From Burkholderia ambifaria (lineage in GTDB: Bacteria; Pseudomonadota; Gammaproteobacteria; Burkholderiales; Burkholderiaceae), in NCBI RefSeq assembly GCF_001443045.1, contig NZ_LKPJ01000022.1, positions 40,953 to 104,952 of the forward strand: a DNA stretch of 64,000 nt, read 5' to 3'. How positions within the stretch are numbered: position 1 is the first letter of the stretch; each line of letters starts with the position of its first letter. Positions 40,282 to 47,571 of the stretch are shown here, in pieces. A model generated the notes under the pieces. It saw only the letters and a program-made list of their open reading frames with translations, searched no databases and was not told where the DNA came from. Made by a program: the position numbers and the translations under genes.

Positions 40282-40907
40282 TGCCGCTTCCGCAAATCTG
40301 TTGCCCGAACTGCCGCGCTGTGATGAGCCTCGACGTGGTGTTTGCTGATGACGCACCGCGCGAGGCGCTCAACGCGATCGTCGACGCGCACCCGGCCGGC
40401 GAAACGTTCGTCAAACCGCTGCTGCGTTACATCGGCCTGTTTGCACCGGTCAAGAGCCAGATGAGCCACACGCGCATCGCGGCGCTGATCAACGAGCTGG
40501 CTCCGATGATCCGTTCAGCTCAGATCGAACGGAACGGCCGCACCTGGGCGTGCCCGATCGACTACTGGCGTCAGGGCTTCGAGCAAATGCTATCGCAGCG
40601 CGACCAGGGCCGCTTAAAGCTGCCGCTGAAGAGCCACGGATATCTGTTGGAGGTGCTCGCCGGCTTTGCGGACAAGGCCGAGTCGCGCGCGGAAACGCAT
40701 ACAGAGCATCAGCGCCAGGGACATTCCGGCCTCGGCACACCTGAAGCGCGCGCCTCACCTTCGACGGACATCGTCGACGTTCTCGCCGGGTCACAACAGA
40801 CCGGCCCGCGTCAGGTCACGGAAGGCGTCGCACATAGCCTGTCCGCATTGCGGCGAATCACGAAAGAAATGAACTCGTTTTCGAAGGAAGGAAAAATCCA
40901 TGACTAA
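40281..40907 (+). CDS. Hypothetical phage protein with N-terminal zinc-ribbon-like motif
   Basis: A 208-residue protein. It opens with PQICCPNCRAVMSLDVVF, half of a possible zinc ribbon. A helical core follows (APVKSQMSHTRIAALINELAPMIRSAQIERNGRTWACPIDYWRQGFEQMLSQRDQGRLKLPLKSHGYLLEVLAGFAD) and then a Ser/Thr/Gln-rich tail. The core is of the kind seen in phage replication accessory proteins. Function not assigned. Confidence 0.6.
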   Translation: MPLPQICCPNCRAVMSLDVVFADDAPREALNAIVDAHPAGETFVKPLLRYIGLFAPVKSQMSHTRIAALINELAPMIRSAQIERNGRTWACPIDYWRQGFEQMLSQRDQGRLKLPLKSHGYLLEVLAGFADKAESRAETHTEHQRQGHSGLGTPEARASPSTDIVDVLAGSQQTGPRQVTEGVAHSLSALRRITKEMNSFSKEGKIHD

Positions 40908-41517
40908 ACAGCACATCCCGGCCGGCTACGTGCAGGACGCACGCGGCCGCCTCGTACCTGAATCGCTGGTCGCGCCGATCGACCAGCTGCGCGACCAGAC
41001 GATCACGTCGCTGATCGACGAAGCCAAGCGCCTGCAGTCGGCAATGGCCGACTTCAAGGCACGTGCATTCGGGGATATCGCAGCATTCGTCGAGACCAGC
41101 CATGAACAGTACGGCGTCAAGGTCGGTGGCGCGAAGGGAAACATTTCCCTGATCACGTTCAACGGTCAGTACAAGATCGTGCGTCAGATCGCCGAGCACC
41201 TGCAATTCGACGAACGCCTGCAGGCGGCGAAGGAACTGATCGACGAATGCCTGCGCGAATGGACGGAAGGCAGTAACGACAAGGTCAAGGTGCTGATCAA
41301 CGAAGCGTTCCAGGTCGACAAGGAAGGCAACGTGAACACCGGCCGCATCCTCGCGTTGCGCCGCCTGGCGATCGACGATCCGAAGTGGACGAAGGCAATG
41401 CGGGCGATCGTCGACAGCATCCGAGTCACGGGCAGCAAGCCGTATATCCGTCTGTACGAACGCATCGAGGACACCGAGGAGTATCGCGCGATCAGCCTCG
41501 ACCTCGCCGTGATCTGA
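40900..41517 (+). CDS. DUF3164 family protein
   Basis: A 205-residue DUF3164 protein: HIPAGYVQDARGRLVPESLVAPIDQLRDQTITSLIDEAKRLQSAMADFKARAFGDIAAFVETSHEQYGVKVGGAKGNISLITFNGQYKIVRQIAEHLQFDERLQAAKELIDECL. The family is found almost only in Mu-like phages near the early/middle boundary. Its role is unknown. It overlaps the previous gene by 8 nt. Confidence 0.85.
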   Translation: MTKQHIPAGYVQDARGRLVPESLVAPIDQLRDQTITSLIDEAKRLQSAMADFKARAFGDIAAFVETSHEQYGVKVGGAKGNISLITFNGQYKIVRQIAEHLQFDERLQAAKELIDECLREWTEGSNDKVKVLINEAFQVDKEGNVNTGRILALRRLAIDDPKWTKAMRAIVDSIRVTGSKPYIRLYERIEDTEEYRAISLDLAVI

Positions 41518-41526
41518 GGAGCCGTC

Positions 41527-41985
41527 ATGTCGAAACTGTCGAAAGAGGATCTTCAGAGAATCGACACCGAGCTGTCGTTCCCGTTCGGTTGCGTCGTGCT
41601 TCGTTGTGATGGCAACACCATCACGATCCAGGTAACGCGGACGAAGCCGCGCAGGTACGACCTCATGGTCTACGTCAATGGCTGGTTCAAGGGCGACTAC
41701 CTGAAGGAAACCGCGCCCGAGCATCGGTTCTATCGTCCGGTGAAGTTCAGCGCATATAAGCCGTCCGAGCGAGCAAAGATCGAAAAGCAGTTCGGGAAGC
41801 GCAACGCGAGGAAGTACTTCCCCGGCCTGGACAAAACGTCGACGTACTACATGCCGTCGTGGAACACGCCCAGCACGATGCTTCGCCACTTTGCGCGAGT
41901 GTGTCAGTCGGTCACGCTCGTTTCAGTGGGCGTGGCGGTCAACACTTCCGTCGACGTCTCCGCACGGGAGGCTGCCAATGTCTGA
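41527..41985 (+). CDS. Hypothetical phage protein
   Basis: A 152-residue basic protein. It has strands FGCVVLRCDGNTITIQVTRTKPRRYDLMVYVNGWFKGDYLK and a Tyr/Phe-rich middle, KFSAYKPSERAKIEKQFGKRNARKYFPGLDKTSTYYMPSWNTPSTMLRHFARV. Related proteins occur at this place in Mu-like phages. No function known. Its end overlaps the next small frame by 8 nt. Confidence 0.65.
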   Translation: MSKLSKEDLQRIDTELSFPFGCVVLRCDGNTITIQVTRTKPRRYDLMVYVNGWFKGDYLKETAPEHRFYRPVKFSAYKPSERAKIEKQFGKRNARKYFPGLDKTSTYYMPSWNTPSTMLRHFARVCQSVTLVSVGVAVNTSVDVSAREAANV

Positions 41986-42064
41986 CGTGGTAACCATCGT
42001 GGTCGGGATCGTGTTCCTGGTCTGCCTCTGCCGTCGTGAGCTGCGGCGCTGGTGGAGGTCGTGA
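41978..42064 (+). CDS. 28-residue single-span membrane peptide
   Basis: From the ATG at 41978: MSDVVTIVVGIVFLVCLCRR followed by a basic tail ELRRWWRS. It has one hydrophobic helix and a positively charged end. It sits between genes with an overlap on each side (8 nt before, one base TGATG after), which suggests it is really translated. GGGAG precedes the ATG by about 8 nt. Confidence 0.45.
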   Translation: MSDVVTIVVGIVFLVCLCRRELRRWWRS

Positions 42065-42465
42065 TGCTGATCGCGAAAACGACGCTGTCGAAGATTCACA
42101 TCGCGAAGCAGCAGCTGGCGATGACCGACGACGAGTACCGCACGGTGCTGCGCAGCGTCGCCGGCGTCAGCTCGGCCAAGGAGCTGACGCCGGAAGGCGC
42201 GCACAAGCTGTTGAAGCACTTCGAACGCTGCGGCTTCCAGCCAAAGCGCCCGAACGGTCGACGACCGAACGTCGGCGGCTCGCGCGAGCAGCGCTTGAAG
42301 AAGATCGAGGCGCTGCTCGCGTCGGCTGGCCGGCCGTGGTCGTATCTCGACGGCATGGTCAAACGCATTTGCAAGGTCGATGCGATCGAATTCTGCGACG
42401 GCGAGATGCTTGGCAAGCTCATCGCCGCACTGCAGATCGACGCAAACCGAAAGGAGCGTGCATGA
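42064..42465 (+). CDS. Mu gp16-family protein
   Basis: A 133-residue protein of the gp16/DUF1018 family: MLIAKTTLSKIHIAKQQLAMTDDEYRTVLRSVAGVSSAKELTPEGAHKLLKHFERCGFQPK, followed by EQRLKKIEALLASAGRPWSYLDGMVKRICKVDAIEFCDGEMLGKLIAAL. Its place directly upstream of mor matches Mu. GGAGG stands five nt before the ATG. Role unknown; possibly a middle-gene regulator. Confidence 0.85.
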   Translation: MLIAKTTLSKIHIAKQQLAMTDDEYRTVLRSVAGVSSAKELTPEGAHKLLKHFERCGFQPKRPNGRRPNVGGSREQRLKKIEALLASAGRPWSYLDGMVKRICKVDAIEFCDGEMLGKLIAALQIDANRKERA

Positions 42466-42905
42466 ATGACGATCTGCGTGATGTGCAGCACCTCTTCCCG
42501 CCCCTGGCCAAGACGCTCGTTCGCTTGATCGGGATGGACGCGACACTGACGCTCGTCGAGAAGATGGGCGGCATGAAGTTTCCGATTCCCGTCCGCAAGA
42601 ATCGTCACGGCGAAGCGCGGTTCGAAGAACTCGCTGAGGTGATCGGTACTGATGCCGCGACGAACCTCTGCAAGGCGTTTGGTGGCGAGGACATCGAAAT
42701 CCCGATTTGCTGGAAGGCGAAGCGGGAACTCATGTTCCGCAGCTTGCGGCGCGAGTTCGATCACATCACGCGGGAACACAGCAGCCACTATGCCGTGGCG
42801 AAACTCGCGGTCAAGTTTGGCACGACCGATCGGCAGGTCCGCAGGATTCTCGGCACTGTCGACAACACCTGCGATACGGCTGATAATCAGCTCTCGCTAC
42901 TCTGA
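42462..42905 (+). CDS. mor: Mor-type late transcription activator
   Basis: A 147-residue Mor/C-family activator. The N-terminal dimerisation part is LAKTLVRLIGMDATLTLVEKMGGMKFPIP and DAATNLCKAFGGEDIEIP. The C-terminal HTH is HSSHYAVAKLAVKFGTTDRQVRRIL. In Mu these proteins recruit RNA polymerase to middle and late promoters; only one copy is seen here, so it probably switches on the lysis and structural genes that follow. ATGA overlap with the gp16 gene. Confidence 0.88.
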   Translation: MNDDLRDVQHLFPPLAKTLVRLIGMDATLTLVEKMGGMKFPIPVRKNRHGEARFEELAEVIGTDAATNLCKAFGGEDIEIPICWKAKRELMFRSLRREFDHITREHSSHYAVAKLAVKFGTTDRQVRRILGTVDNTCDTADNQLSLL

Positions 42906-42920
42906 AATCCTCTCCCCGCC

Positions 42921-42952
42921 GTTAGCCGTCTCTCACTGGGGGGGCGGCTAAC
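42921..42952 (+). terminator. Inverted repeat after mor
   Basis: GTTAGCCG and CGGCTAAC pair perfectly around 16 nt that end in a G7 run. It lies 16 nt past the mor stop and before the lysis cassette. It may end the early transcript or form part of the late promoter region; the AT-rich stretch TAAGTAAATTCATG at 42976-42989 follows it. Confidence 0.45.
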
Positions 42953-43008
42953 AGGCTGTCTTGCCGTCCCCCCTCTAAGTAAATTCATGTCATCCAATCG
43001 GGGGTGGC

Positions 43009-43494
43009 ATGAAGCAGCAACGAATTTCCGCAGCAGGCAGTGACCTGATCGAATCCTTCGAAGACGATCGTCTCGAAGCCTATCCCGACCCTGCAACGGG
43101 CGGCGCACCTTGGACCATCGGTCGCGGCCACACCGGCCCCGATGTCCGTCCCGGCCTGAAGATCACCCAGGCGCAATCCGATGCGCTGTTCTCCCAGGAT
43201 CTCGCTGCGCGCGAGAACATCATCAATGGCCTCGACCTCGAACTGACGCAAGGCCAGTTCGACGCGCTGGTGTCGTTCGTGTTCAACGTCGGCACCGGCA
43301 AGCCGGGCGTCAAAGACGGCCTGGTGTATCTGCGTTCCGGCGGCCCGTCGACGCTGCTGCGCATGTTGCGCGCGAAGAACTACGCGGGCGCGGCCGACCA
43401 GTTCCCGCAGTGGAATCTTGGGAACGGCAAGCCGATGGCTGGCCTCACGCGTCGCCGTCTCGCCGAGCGCGCGCTGTTCCTGAAGGCGAGCTGA
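43009..43494 (+). CDS. Endolysin, GH24 phage lysozyme
   Basis: A 161-residue lysozyme. The catalytic triad is E18 (LIESFEDDRLEAYPDP), D27 and the Thr of GGAPWTIGRGHTGPD (T36). QGQFDALVSFVFNVG and LTRRRLAERALFL are family motifs. It has no signal or signal-anchor, so release should depend on the holin encoded next. It cleaves the MurNAc-GlcNAc bond of peptidoglycan. Confidence 0.9.
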   Translation: MKQQRISAAGSDLIESFEDDRLEAYPDPATGGAPWTIGRGHTGPDVRPGLKITQAQSDALFSQDLAARENIINGLDLELTQGQFDALVSFVFNVGTGKPGVKDGLVYLRSGGPSTLLRMLRAKNYAGAADQFPQWNLGNGKPMAGLTRRRLAERALFLKAS

Positions 43495-43498
43495 CGCC

Positions 43499-43741
43499 AT
43501 GCGTCTCGCCGATCTCATCACGGGCCATGACGGCAAGCTTTCGCATTCGAAGCTTTGGCCGAACGTCGCGGCGGCCGTCACTACCGGCATGTTCATCTAC
43601 CAGGGCGTCACGAAGCAATTGACGATCGAGACCTGGGCGATCTACCTCGCTTGCGTCGGCGGCTATTCGGCAATCATCCAGGCGATCGGTGCATACCGTG
43701 GCCGCGCACCAAAGGAGGCATCCAGTGGAAATGATCAGTAA
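43499..43741 (+). CDS. Phage holin
   Basis: An 80-residue protein. The N-terminus MRLADLITGHDGKLSHSKLWPNVAAAVTTGMFIYQG and second segment ETWAIYLACVGGYSAIIQAIGAYRG are two membrane helices with a polar C-terminus. The pattern is that of holin-like proteins of Mu-type phages. It lies four nt after the endolysin and overlaps Rz. Confidence 0.8.
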   Translation: MRLADLITGHDGKLSHSKLWPNVAAAVTTGMFIYQGVTKQLTIETWAIYLACVGGYSAIIQAIGAYRGRAPKEASSGNDQ

Positions 43742-44348
43742 GTACGCCAAGGTCATCGCGGCCATCGCCGCAGCGGCGCTCATCGCGTTCGCGTTCGCCG
43801 CAACGTATCAGCACGGCTATGGCGTCGCCGAAGCGAAAGGCAAGCAGGCGCTATCCGACTACAAGGCTCGACAGGCGAGCGATTCCGCTGCGGCCGCGAG
43901 CCAGGCGTTTGGCAAGTACGCCGACAACGTGCTGCGCGGCCAGCACGCCGAGGTTCAATTCCTCTCCGACCACGGCACGACCACGGCCCAGATCGGCACC
44001 CTAAAGGAGCATATCAATGATGTTGCGCAACCTCACGTATCGCCCGCGCCGCGTGCTGCGGCCGCTGCGTCTGTCGTCACTGTTGATCGGTGCGTGTTCA
44101 CTCGGGGCTTTGTCCGCCTGTGGAACGCAGCAGCCGGCATCCACGATTCCGCTGACGGTGCCCTGCAGGCAAGCACCGATTCCGGCGGCATTGCTGGAAT
44201 TACCGGCCCCGATGCCGCCATTGACTCCGGGGTATCACAGCAAGACGTCCTCGACTGGTTCACCGACTACGCAGCCCGCAGCCGAAACACCGAATCGCAA
44301 CTGAAAGGCGTGAAGGCTGCCGTTCCCGATCAAGAGGACAAGCAATAG
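43725..44348 (+). CDS. Rz-type inner-membrane spanin
   Basis: A 207-residue protein with an N-terminal anchor ISKYAKVIAAIAAAALIAFAFAATYQHGYG and a periplasmic helical part (AEAKGKQALSDYKARQASDSAAAASQAFGKYADNVLRGQHAEVQ). AAGGAGG is six nt before the GTG at 43725; the ATG at 43731 is 12 nt away. Rz1 is embedded in the +1 frame. The complex fuses inner and outer membranes at the end of lysis. Confidence 0.85.
   Translation: MEMISKYAKVIAAIAAAALIAFAFAATYQHGYGVAEAKGKQALSDYKARQASDSAAAASQAFGKYADNVLRGQHAEVQFLSDHGTTTAQIGTLKEHINDVAQPHVSPAPRAAAAASVVTVDRCVFTRGFVRLWNAAAGIHDSADGALQASTDSGGIAGITGPDAAIDSGVSQQDVLDWFTDYAARSRNTESQLKGVKAAVPDQEDKQ
44017..44304 (+). CDS. Rz1-type outer-membrane spanin lipoprotein, nested in Rz
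   Basis: A 95-residue frame wholly inside Rz. The signal RLSSLLIGACSLGALSAC ends in a lipobox; the mature part is Pro-rich (PIPAALLELPAPMPPLTPGY), as Rz1 proteins are. AAAGGAG lies eight nt before the ATG at 44017. It would sit in the outer membrane and bind the periplasmic part of Rz. Confidence 0.85.
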   Translation: MMLRNLTYRPRRVLRPLRLSSLLIGACSLGALSACGTQQPASTIPLTVPCRQAPIPAALLELPAPMPPLTPGYHSKTSSTGSPTTQPAAETPNRN

Positions 44349-44582
44349 ATGGATGACTTCGACCACGCGAGCGACATCGAAGAGCAGTCTCGCGCGCTCG
44401 CGATCGCAGCCGTGACGCGGCTCGCGCGCAGCACCGCGGAATCCGAGGCGTTCTGCAAAAACGAGGCATGCGGCGAGCCGATTCCTGAGGAGCGCCGCCG
44501 CGCGGTACCGGGATGCCGTTTCTGCATCGAATGCCAGGAGCGGCGCGAACAGGTGCTGAACCGGAGGTATGCATGCAAGTGA
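44349..44582 (+). CDS. TraR/DksA-family zinc-finger protein
   Basis: A 77-residue protein with the C4 zinc finger CKNEACGEPIPEERRRAVPGCRFCIECQERRE. The N-terminal helix DHASDIEEQSRALAIAAVTRLAR is short, as in TraR, which binds the RNA polymerase secondary channel and acts without ppGpp. It starts directly after the Rz stop. Confidence 0.88.
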   Translation: MDDFDHASDIEEQSRALAIAAVTRLARSTAESEAFCKNEACGEPIPEERRRAVPGCRFCIECQERREQVLNRRYACK

Positions 44583-44875
44583 CACTCGACCCGACCGCAA
44601 TCGTGGCCGGCGCATTCATGCTGCTGATAGGCGCGGTCCAGGTGTTCGGCATGTCGTGGATTCGCAGCGTCCAGGAAAAGCAGAAAGCGAGCGATAGCCG
44701 CGACGACGAGTTCGCGAAGGCGCTCTCGGCGGTACGCGAAATGATGGCCCGCGACTACGTACCGCGCGCCGAGCATCAAGCCCAGCGCGATGAATTCCGC
44801 GACGTTGCAACGCGCATCGACACGAAGCTGACCGACATCAACAACAAGCTGGACAGAAAACAGGACAAGCAATGA
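44573..44875 (+). CDS. Small membrane-anchored coiled-coil protein
   Basis: A 100-residue protein with one N-terminal membrane helix (AIVAGAFMLLIGAVQVFGMSWI). A long charged coiled coil follows, ending DIDTKLTDINNKLDRKQDKQ-like heptads (residues 30-100). GGAGG is close before the ATG at 44573, which overlaps the zinc-finger gene by 10 nt. Mu-like phages often carry such a gene between lysis and packaging genes. Role unknown. Confidence 0.7.
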   Translation: MQVTLDPTAIVAGAFMLLIGAVQVFGMSWIRSVQEKQKASDSRDDEFAKALSAVREMMARDYVPRAEHQAQRDEFRDVATRIDTKLTDINNKLDRKQDKQ

Positions 44876-45078
44876 GCGACGAAAGCACGGTTGAAAGTCC
44901 CGAGATGCAGATGCTGCGGAAGATCGACGGCGGGGTCGACGAGTTGAAAGACCGGATGGACAAGGTCGAAAAGCGCGCGATCAAGTATGGCGCGGTGGCC
45001 GGCGCGGGTGCCGGTGCCATGGCTGGTGGCATCGTCGCGATGGGCATCTCGTTCGCCCGCGCGAAGCTCGGTCTGTAA
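44872..45078 (+). CDS. Small Gly/Ala-rich membrane protein
   Basis: A 68-residue protein: a charged N-terminal helix (MLRKIDGGVDELKDRMDKVEKRAIKYG) then one glycine-rich membrane helix (AVAGAGAGAMAGGIVAMGISFA). Overlaps the previous gene by ATGA. It may pair with the preceding coiled-coil protein; no function is known. Confidence 0.7.
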   Translation: MSDESTVESPEMQMLRKIDGGVDELKDRMDKVEKRAIKYGAVAGAGAGAMAGGIVAMGISFARAKLGL

Positions 45079-45081
45079 CGC

Positions 45082-45579
45082 ATGGCCTACTCGAAGGAAG
45101 TTCGCGACAAGGTCCGTCGATCATTCGTGTTCGACCGCCTCTCGCTCGAAGTCGCCGCCATGAAGAGCGGCGTCAACTATTCCACCGCGCGGCGCTGGAA
45201 GGATGACGCACGTGCGGCCGGCGACGACTGGGAGAAGGCCCAGGCGGCGCAGCTGCTCGCCGGTGGTGGCATTGAAGGTGCTGCGCGCCAGATGCTGGCC
45301 GGGATGGTCACGCAATACCAGGCGACGATGGACGAGCTGGACAGCGCCGTGATGGCACCGGCCGACAAGGTCGCGATGCTGGCCAGCCTCGCCGACGCAT
45401 ACAACAAGACGATCAACGCATCGAAGCGCGTCCTGCCCGAGACGAACGAGCTGGCGATCGCGATGGGCGTCGTGCAGCGCTTGGCCACGTTCATCAAGGA
45501 TCGCTATCCGGAACACGTCGGTGCGTTCGCCGATGTCCTCGGCCCGTTCGGTGACGAGCTGGCCACCGCCTACGGTTGA
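45082..45579 (+). CDS. Terminase small subunit, DUF1804 family
   Basis: A 165-residue DUF1804 protein. The N-terminal HTH is YSKEVRDKVRRSFVFDRLSLEVAAMKSGVNYSTARRWKDDARAAGDDWEKA, and the oligomerisation part contains LDSAVMAPADKVAMLASLADAYNKTINASKRVLPE. It recognises phage DNA for headful packaging beside the large subunit encoded nearby. Confidence 0.85.
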   Translation: MAYSKEVRDKVRRSFVFDRLSLEVAAMKSGVNYSTARRWKDDARAAGDDWEKAQAAQLLAGGGIEGAARQMLAGMVTQYQATMDELDSAVMAPADKVAMLASLADAYNKTINASKRVLPETNELAIAMGVVQRLATFIKDRYPEHVGAFADVLGPFGDELATAYG

Positions 45580-45588
45580 GGTGACGAC

Positions 45589-45786
45589 ATGCTTTTTAAA
45601 CTGACCCGCGATAACGCGGTGAATCCTGGTCACGTCGTTAGCACCCGTATTGAACATCGGGAACGTGATACGCGCCTCATTGTTGAGCTGGTCACCGGCA
45701 GCGTGCTCTACGTGACGCATAACCTGTTCGACGGTATCGACGTGTACAAGCTCCATCAGGAACTGATCGACGCGAAGGCGGACTGA
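45589..45786 (+). CDS. Hypothetical 65-residue phage protein
   Basis: A small beta-rich protein (NPGHVVSTRIEHRERDTRLIVELVTGSVLYVTHNLFDGIDVYKLHQELIDAKAD), between the two terminase genes. Codon use is less G/C-biased than in its neighbours, hinting at a late insertion (a possible moron). Not recognised. Confidence 0.6.
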   Translation: MLFKLTRDNAVNPGHVVSTRIEHRERDTRLIVELVTGSVLYVTHNLFDGIDVYKLHQELIDAKAD

Positions 45787-45787
45787 C

Positions 45788-47563
45788 ATGGTCCAGAAGT
45801 TCACCGAGAAGGATTTCCACAAGGAAATCGCCGAGCTGCAGGCCGAGCTGCGGCGCGACATCGAGGCCCATGCAACGGGCCTCGATCCGTCACCGGCCGC
45901 GCGCTTGGAACGCCGTCGACGTGTGCTCGTCGACGGCGATTACCAGTTCTTCGCGTACACATACTTCCCGCACCACATTCGCGGTACGCCGTCGCTATTC
46001 CAGGCGCACTTCTGCAGTCGGTTCCCGAAGCTGCTGCGCCAGGCCGGCGGCTCGCGCGAATGGTGGGTCGCGCCACGTGGCGAGGCGAAGTCGTCCATGT
46101 GTACGAAGATCGGCCCGGTGTACATCATCGTGCAGGGGCTGCTGCAGCGCGAGGAAGTTCGGCGTGAAGTCAGCTGGACCGGCGAGCTGCCGTCGTTCCT
46201 GGACTACATCGTCCTGCTCGGTGCCGAGACGTCACTCCCGACGAAGCTGCTCGAAGTCGTTAAAACCGAGCTCACTGCTAACGCCTCGCTCCAGCTCGAC
46301 TTCCCGGAAGTGTGCGGCAAGGGGCCGACGTGGAAGGTCGGCGAGTTCATCACGAAGAACGGCATCAAGGTCGAGCCGTTCGGCGCAGAGCAGGCGATTC
46401 GCGGTACGTTCCACGGCGCGAGCCGGCCGAAGGTGCTGATGGGCGACGATCTGATCACCGACGCCGAGGCCAAAAGCCCGACCGAGCGCCAGAACCGCTG
46501 GACGTGGTTGGAAAAAGCGATCGACTACCTCGGGCCGCCTGACGGCAGCGTGAAATACGTCGGCGTCGGCACGGTGCTGGACAAGGATGATCCGATCTCG
46601 CGCGCGAAGCGCACGATCGGCCATATCGTCCACCACTTCCGCGCGATCGCGCAGATGCCGACGAACATGGATCTGTGGGAACAGTGCGAAGCGCTGATGC
46701 TGAACGATGACAAGCCCGCGATCGAAGCAGCTGCCGCGCGCGGCGAAGCGATCGCCGATACCGATCTGCCGTCGCACAGGTTCTACGTCGCCAACCAGGC
46801 AGCGATGGACGCTGGCGCCGTCACGTCGTGGCCGTCCGTGCGCACGCTGTTCTATCTGATGCGCCAACGCGCGAAGTCACCGCGCGCCTTCGCGACCGAG
46901 ATGCAGGGCGACCCGCGCACCGAGGAAGACAAGGTGTTCGGGCACATCACGTTTTGGGTGCAGCGGCTGCAGTCCTGGCTGATGTTCGGCGCATGCGATC
47001 CGTCGATGGGCCGAGGTGAGAAGTCCGACCCGTCCGCGATTCTAGTCGGCGGCCTGGACGTGCCGAGCCGCAAGCTCCACGTCATTCATGCGGCGATCAA
47101 GCGGCGCGTGCCGTCGAAGCTCGAATCCGACCTGATCGCGGTACAGCAGGAGTTCGGTTGCCTGGCGTTCGGCTTCGAGAACAACAACGCCTACGAATGG
47201 GCGCGGCAAGACCTGATCAAGGCTGCATTGCGTGCCGGTGTACCGCTGCCGCTCGTTGGCGTGACAGCCACTGTAGCGCCGGAGCTGCGCATCGACTCGC
47301 TGGAGCCGTATGTCACCGATCGCGTCGTGCCGTCGATTCTGTTCCACAGCGGATTGACGGCGCTGCTCGCCGAGCTGGACGAGTGGCCGGAGCCGCAGGG
47401 CAATCACCACTTCGACGGCCTGACCGCGTTGCACATCCTCTGGATGATCGCGCAGTCCCGTGCGCACTTCGCGACCGGTGGCTACATCGCCGTGCCGAAG
47501 CGCGGCAGCAATTCGAAAGACGCAGCGTCGTTCGGCGGACGCTTCGGACAAGGGGCATGGTAG
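45788..47563 (+). CDS. Terminase large subunit (Mu gp28-like)
   Basis: A 591-residue packaging motor. The ATPase domain has a degenerate Walker A, WWVAPRGEAKSSMCTK, and the acidic segment PKVLMGDDLITDAEAKSP. The nuclease domain starts MFGACDPSMGRGEKSDPSAILVGG with a metal-binding Asp, with later acidic positions around FENNNAYEWARQDLI. It cuts concatemeric or integrated phage DNA and pumps it into the head. Confidence 0.9.
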   Translation: MVQKFTEKDFHKEIAELQAELRRDIEAHATGLDPSPAARLERRRRVLVDGDYQFFAYTYFPHHIRGTPSLFQAHFCSRFPKLLRQAGGSREWWVAPRGEAKSSMCTKIGPVYIIVQGLLQREEVRREVSWTGELPSFLDYIVLLGAETSLPTKLLEVVKTELTANASLQLDFPEVCGKGPTWKVGEFITKNGIKVEPFGAEQAIRGTFHGASRPKVLMGDDLITDAEAKSPTERQNRWTWLEKAIDYLGPPDGSVKYVGVGTVLDKDDPISRAKRTIGHIVHHFRAIAQMPTNMDLWEQCEALMLNDDKPAIEAAAARGEAIADTDLPSHRFYVANQAAMDAGAVTSWPSVRTLFYLMRQRAKSPRAFATEMQGDPRTEEDKVFGHITFWVQRLQSWLMFGACDPSMGRGEKSDPSAILVGGLDVPSRKLHVIHAAIKRRVPSKLESDLIAVQQEFGCLAFGFENNNAYEWARQDLIKAALRAGVPLPLVGVTATVAPELRIDSLEPYVTDRVVPSILFHSGLTALLAELDEWPEPQGNHHFDGLTALHILWMIAQSRAHFATGGYIAVPKRGSNSKDAASFGGRFGQGAW

Positions 47564-47571
47564 AGGGAAAC

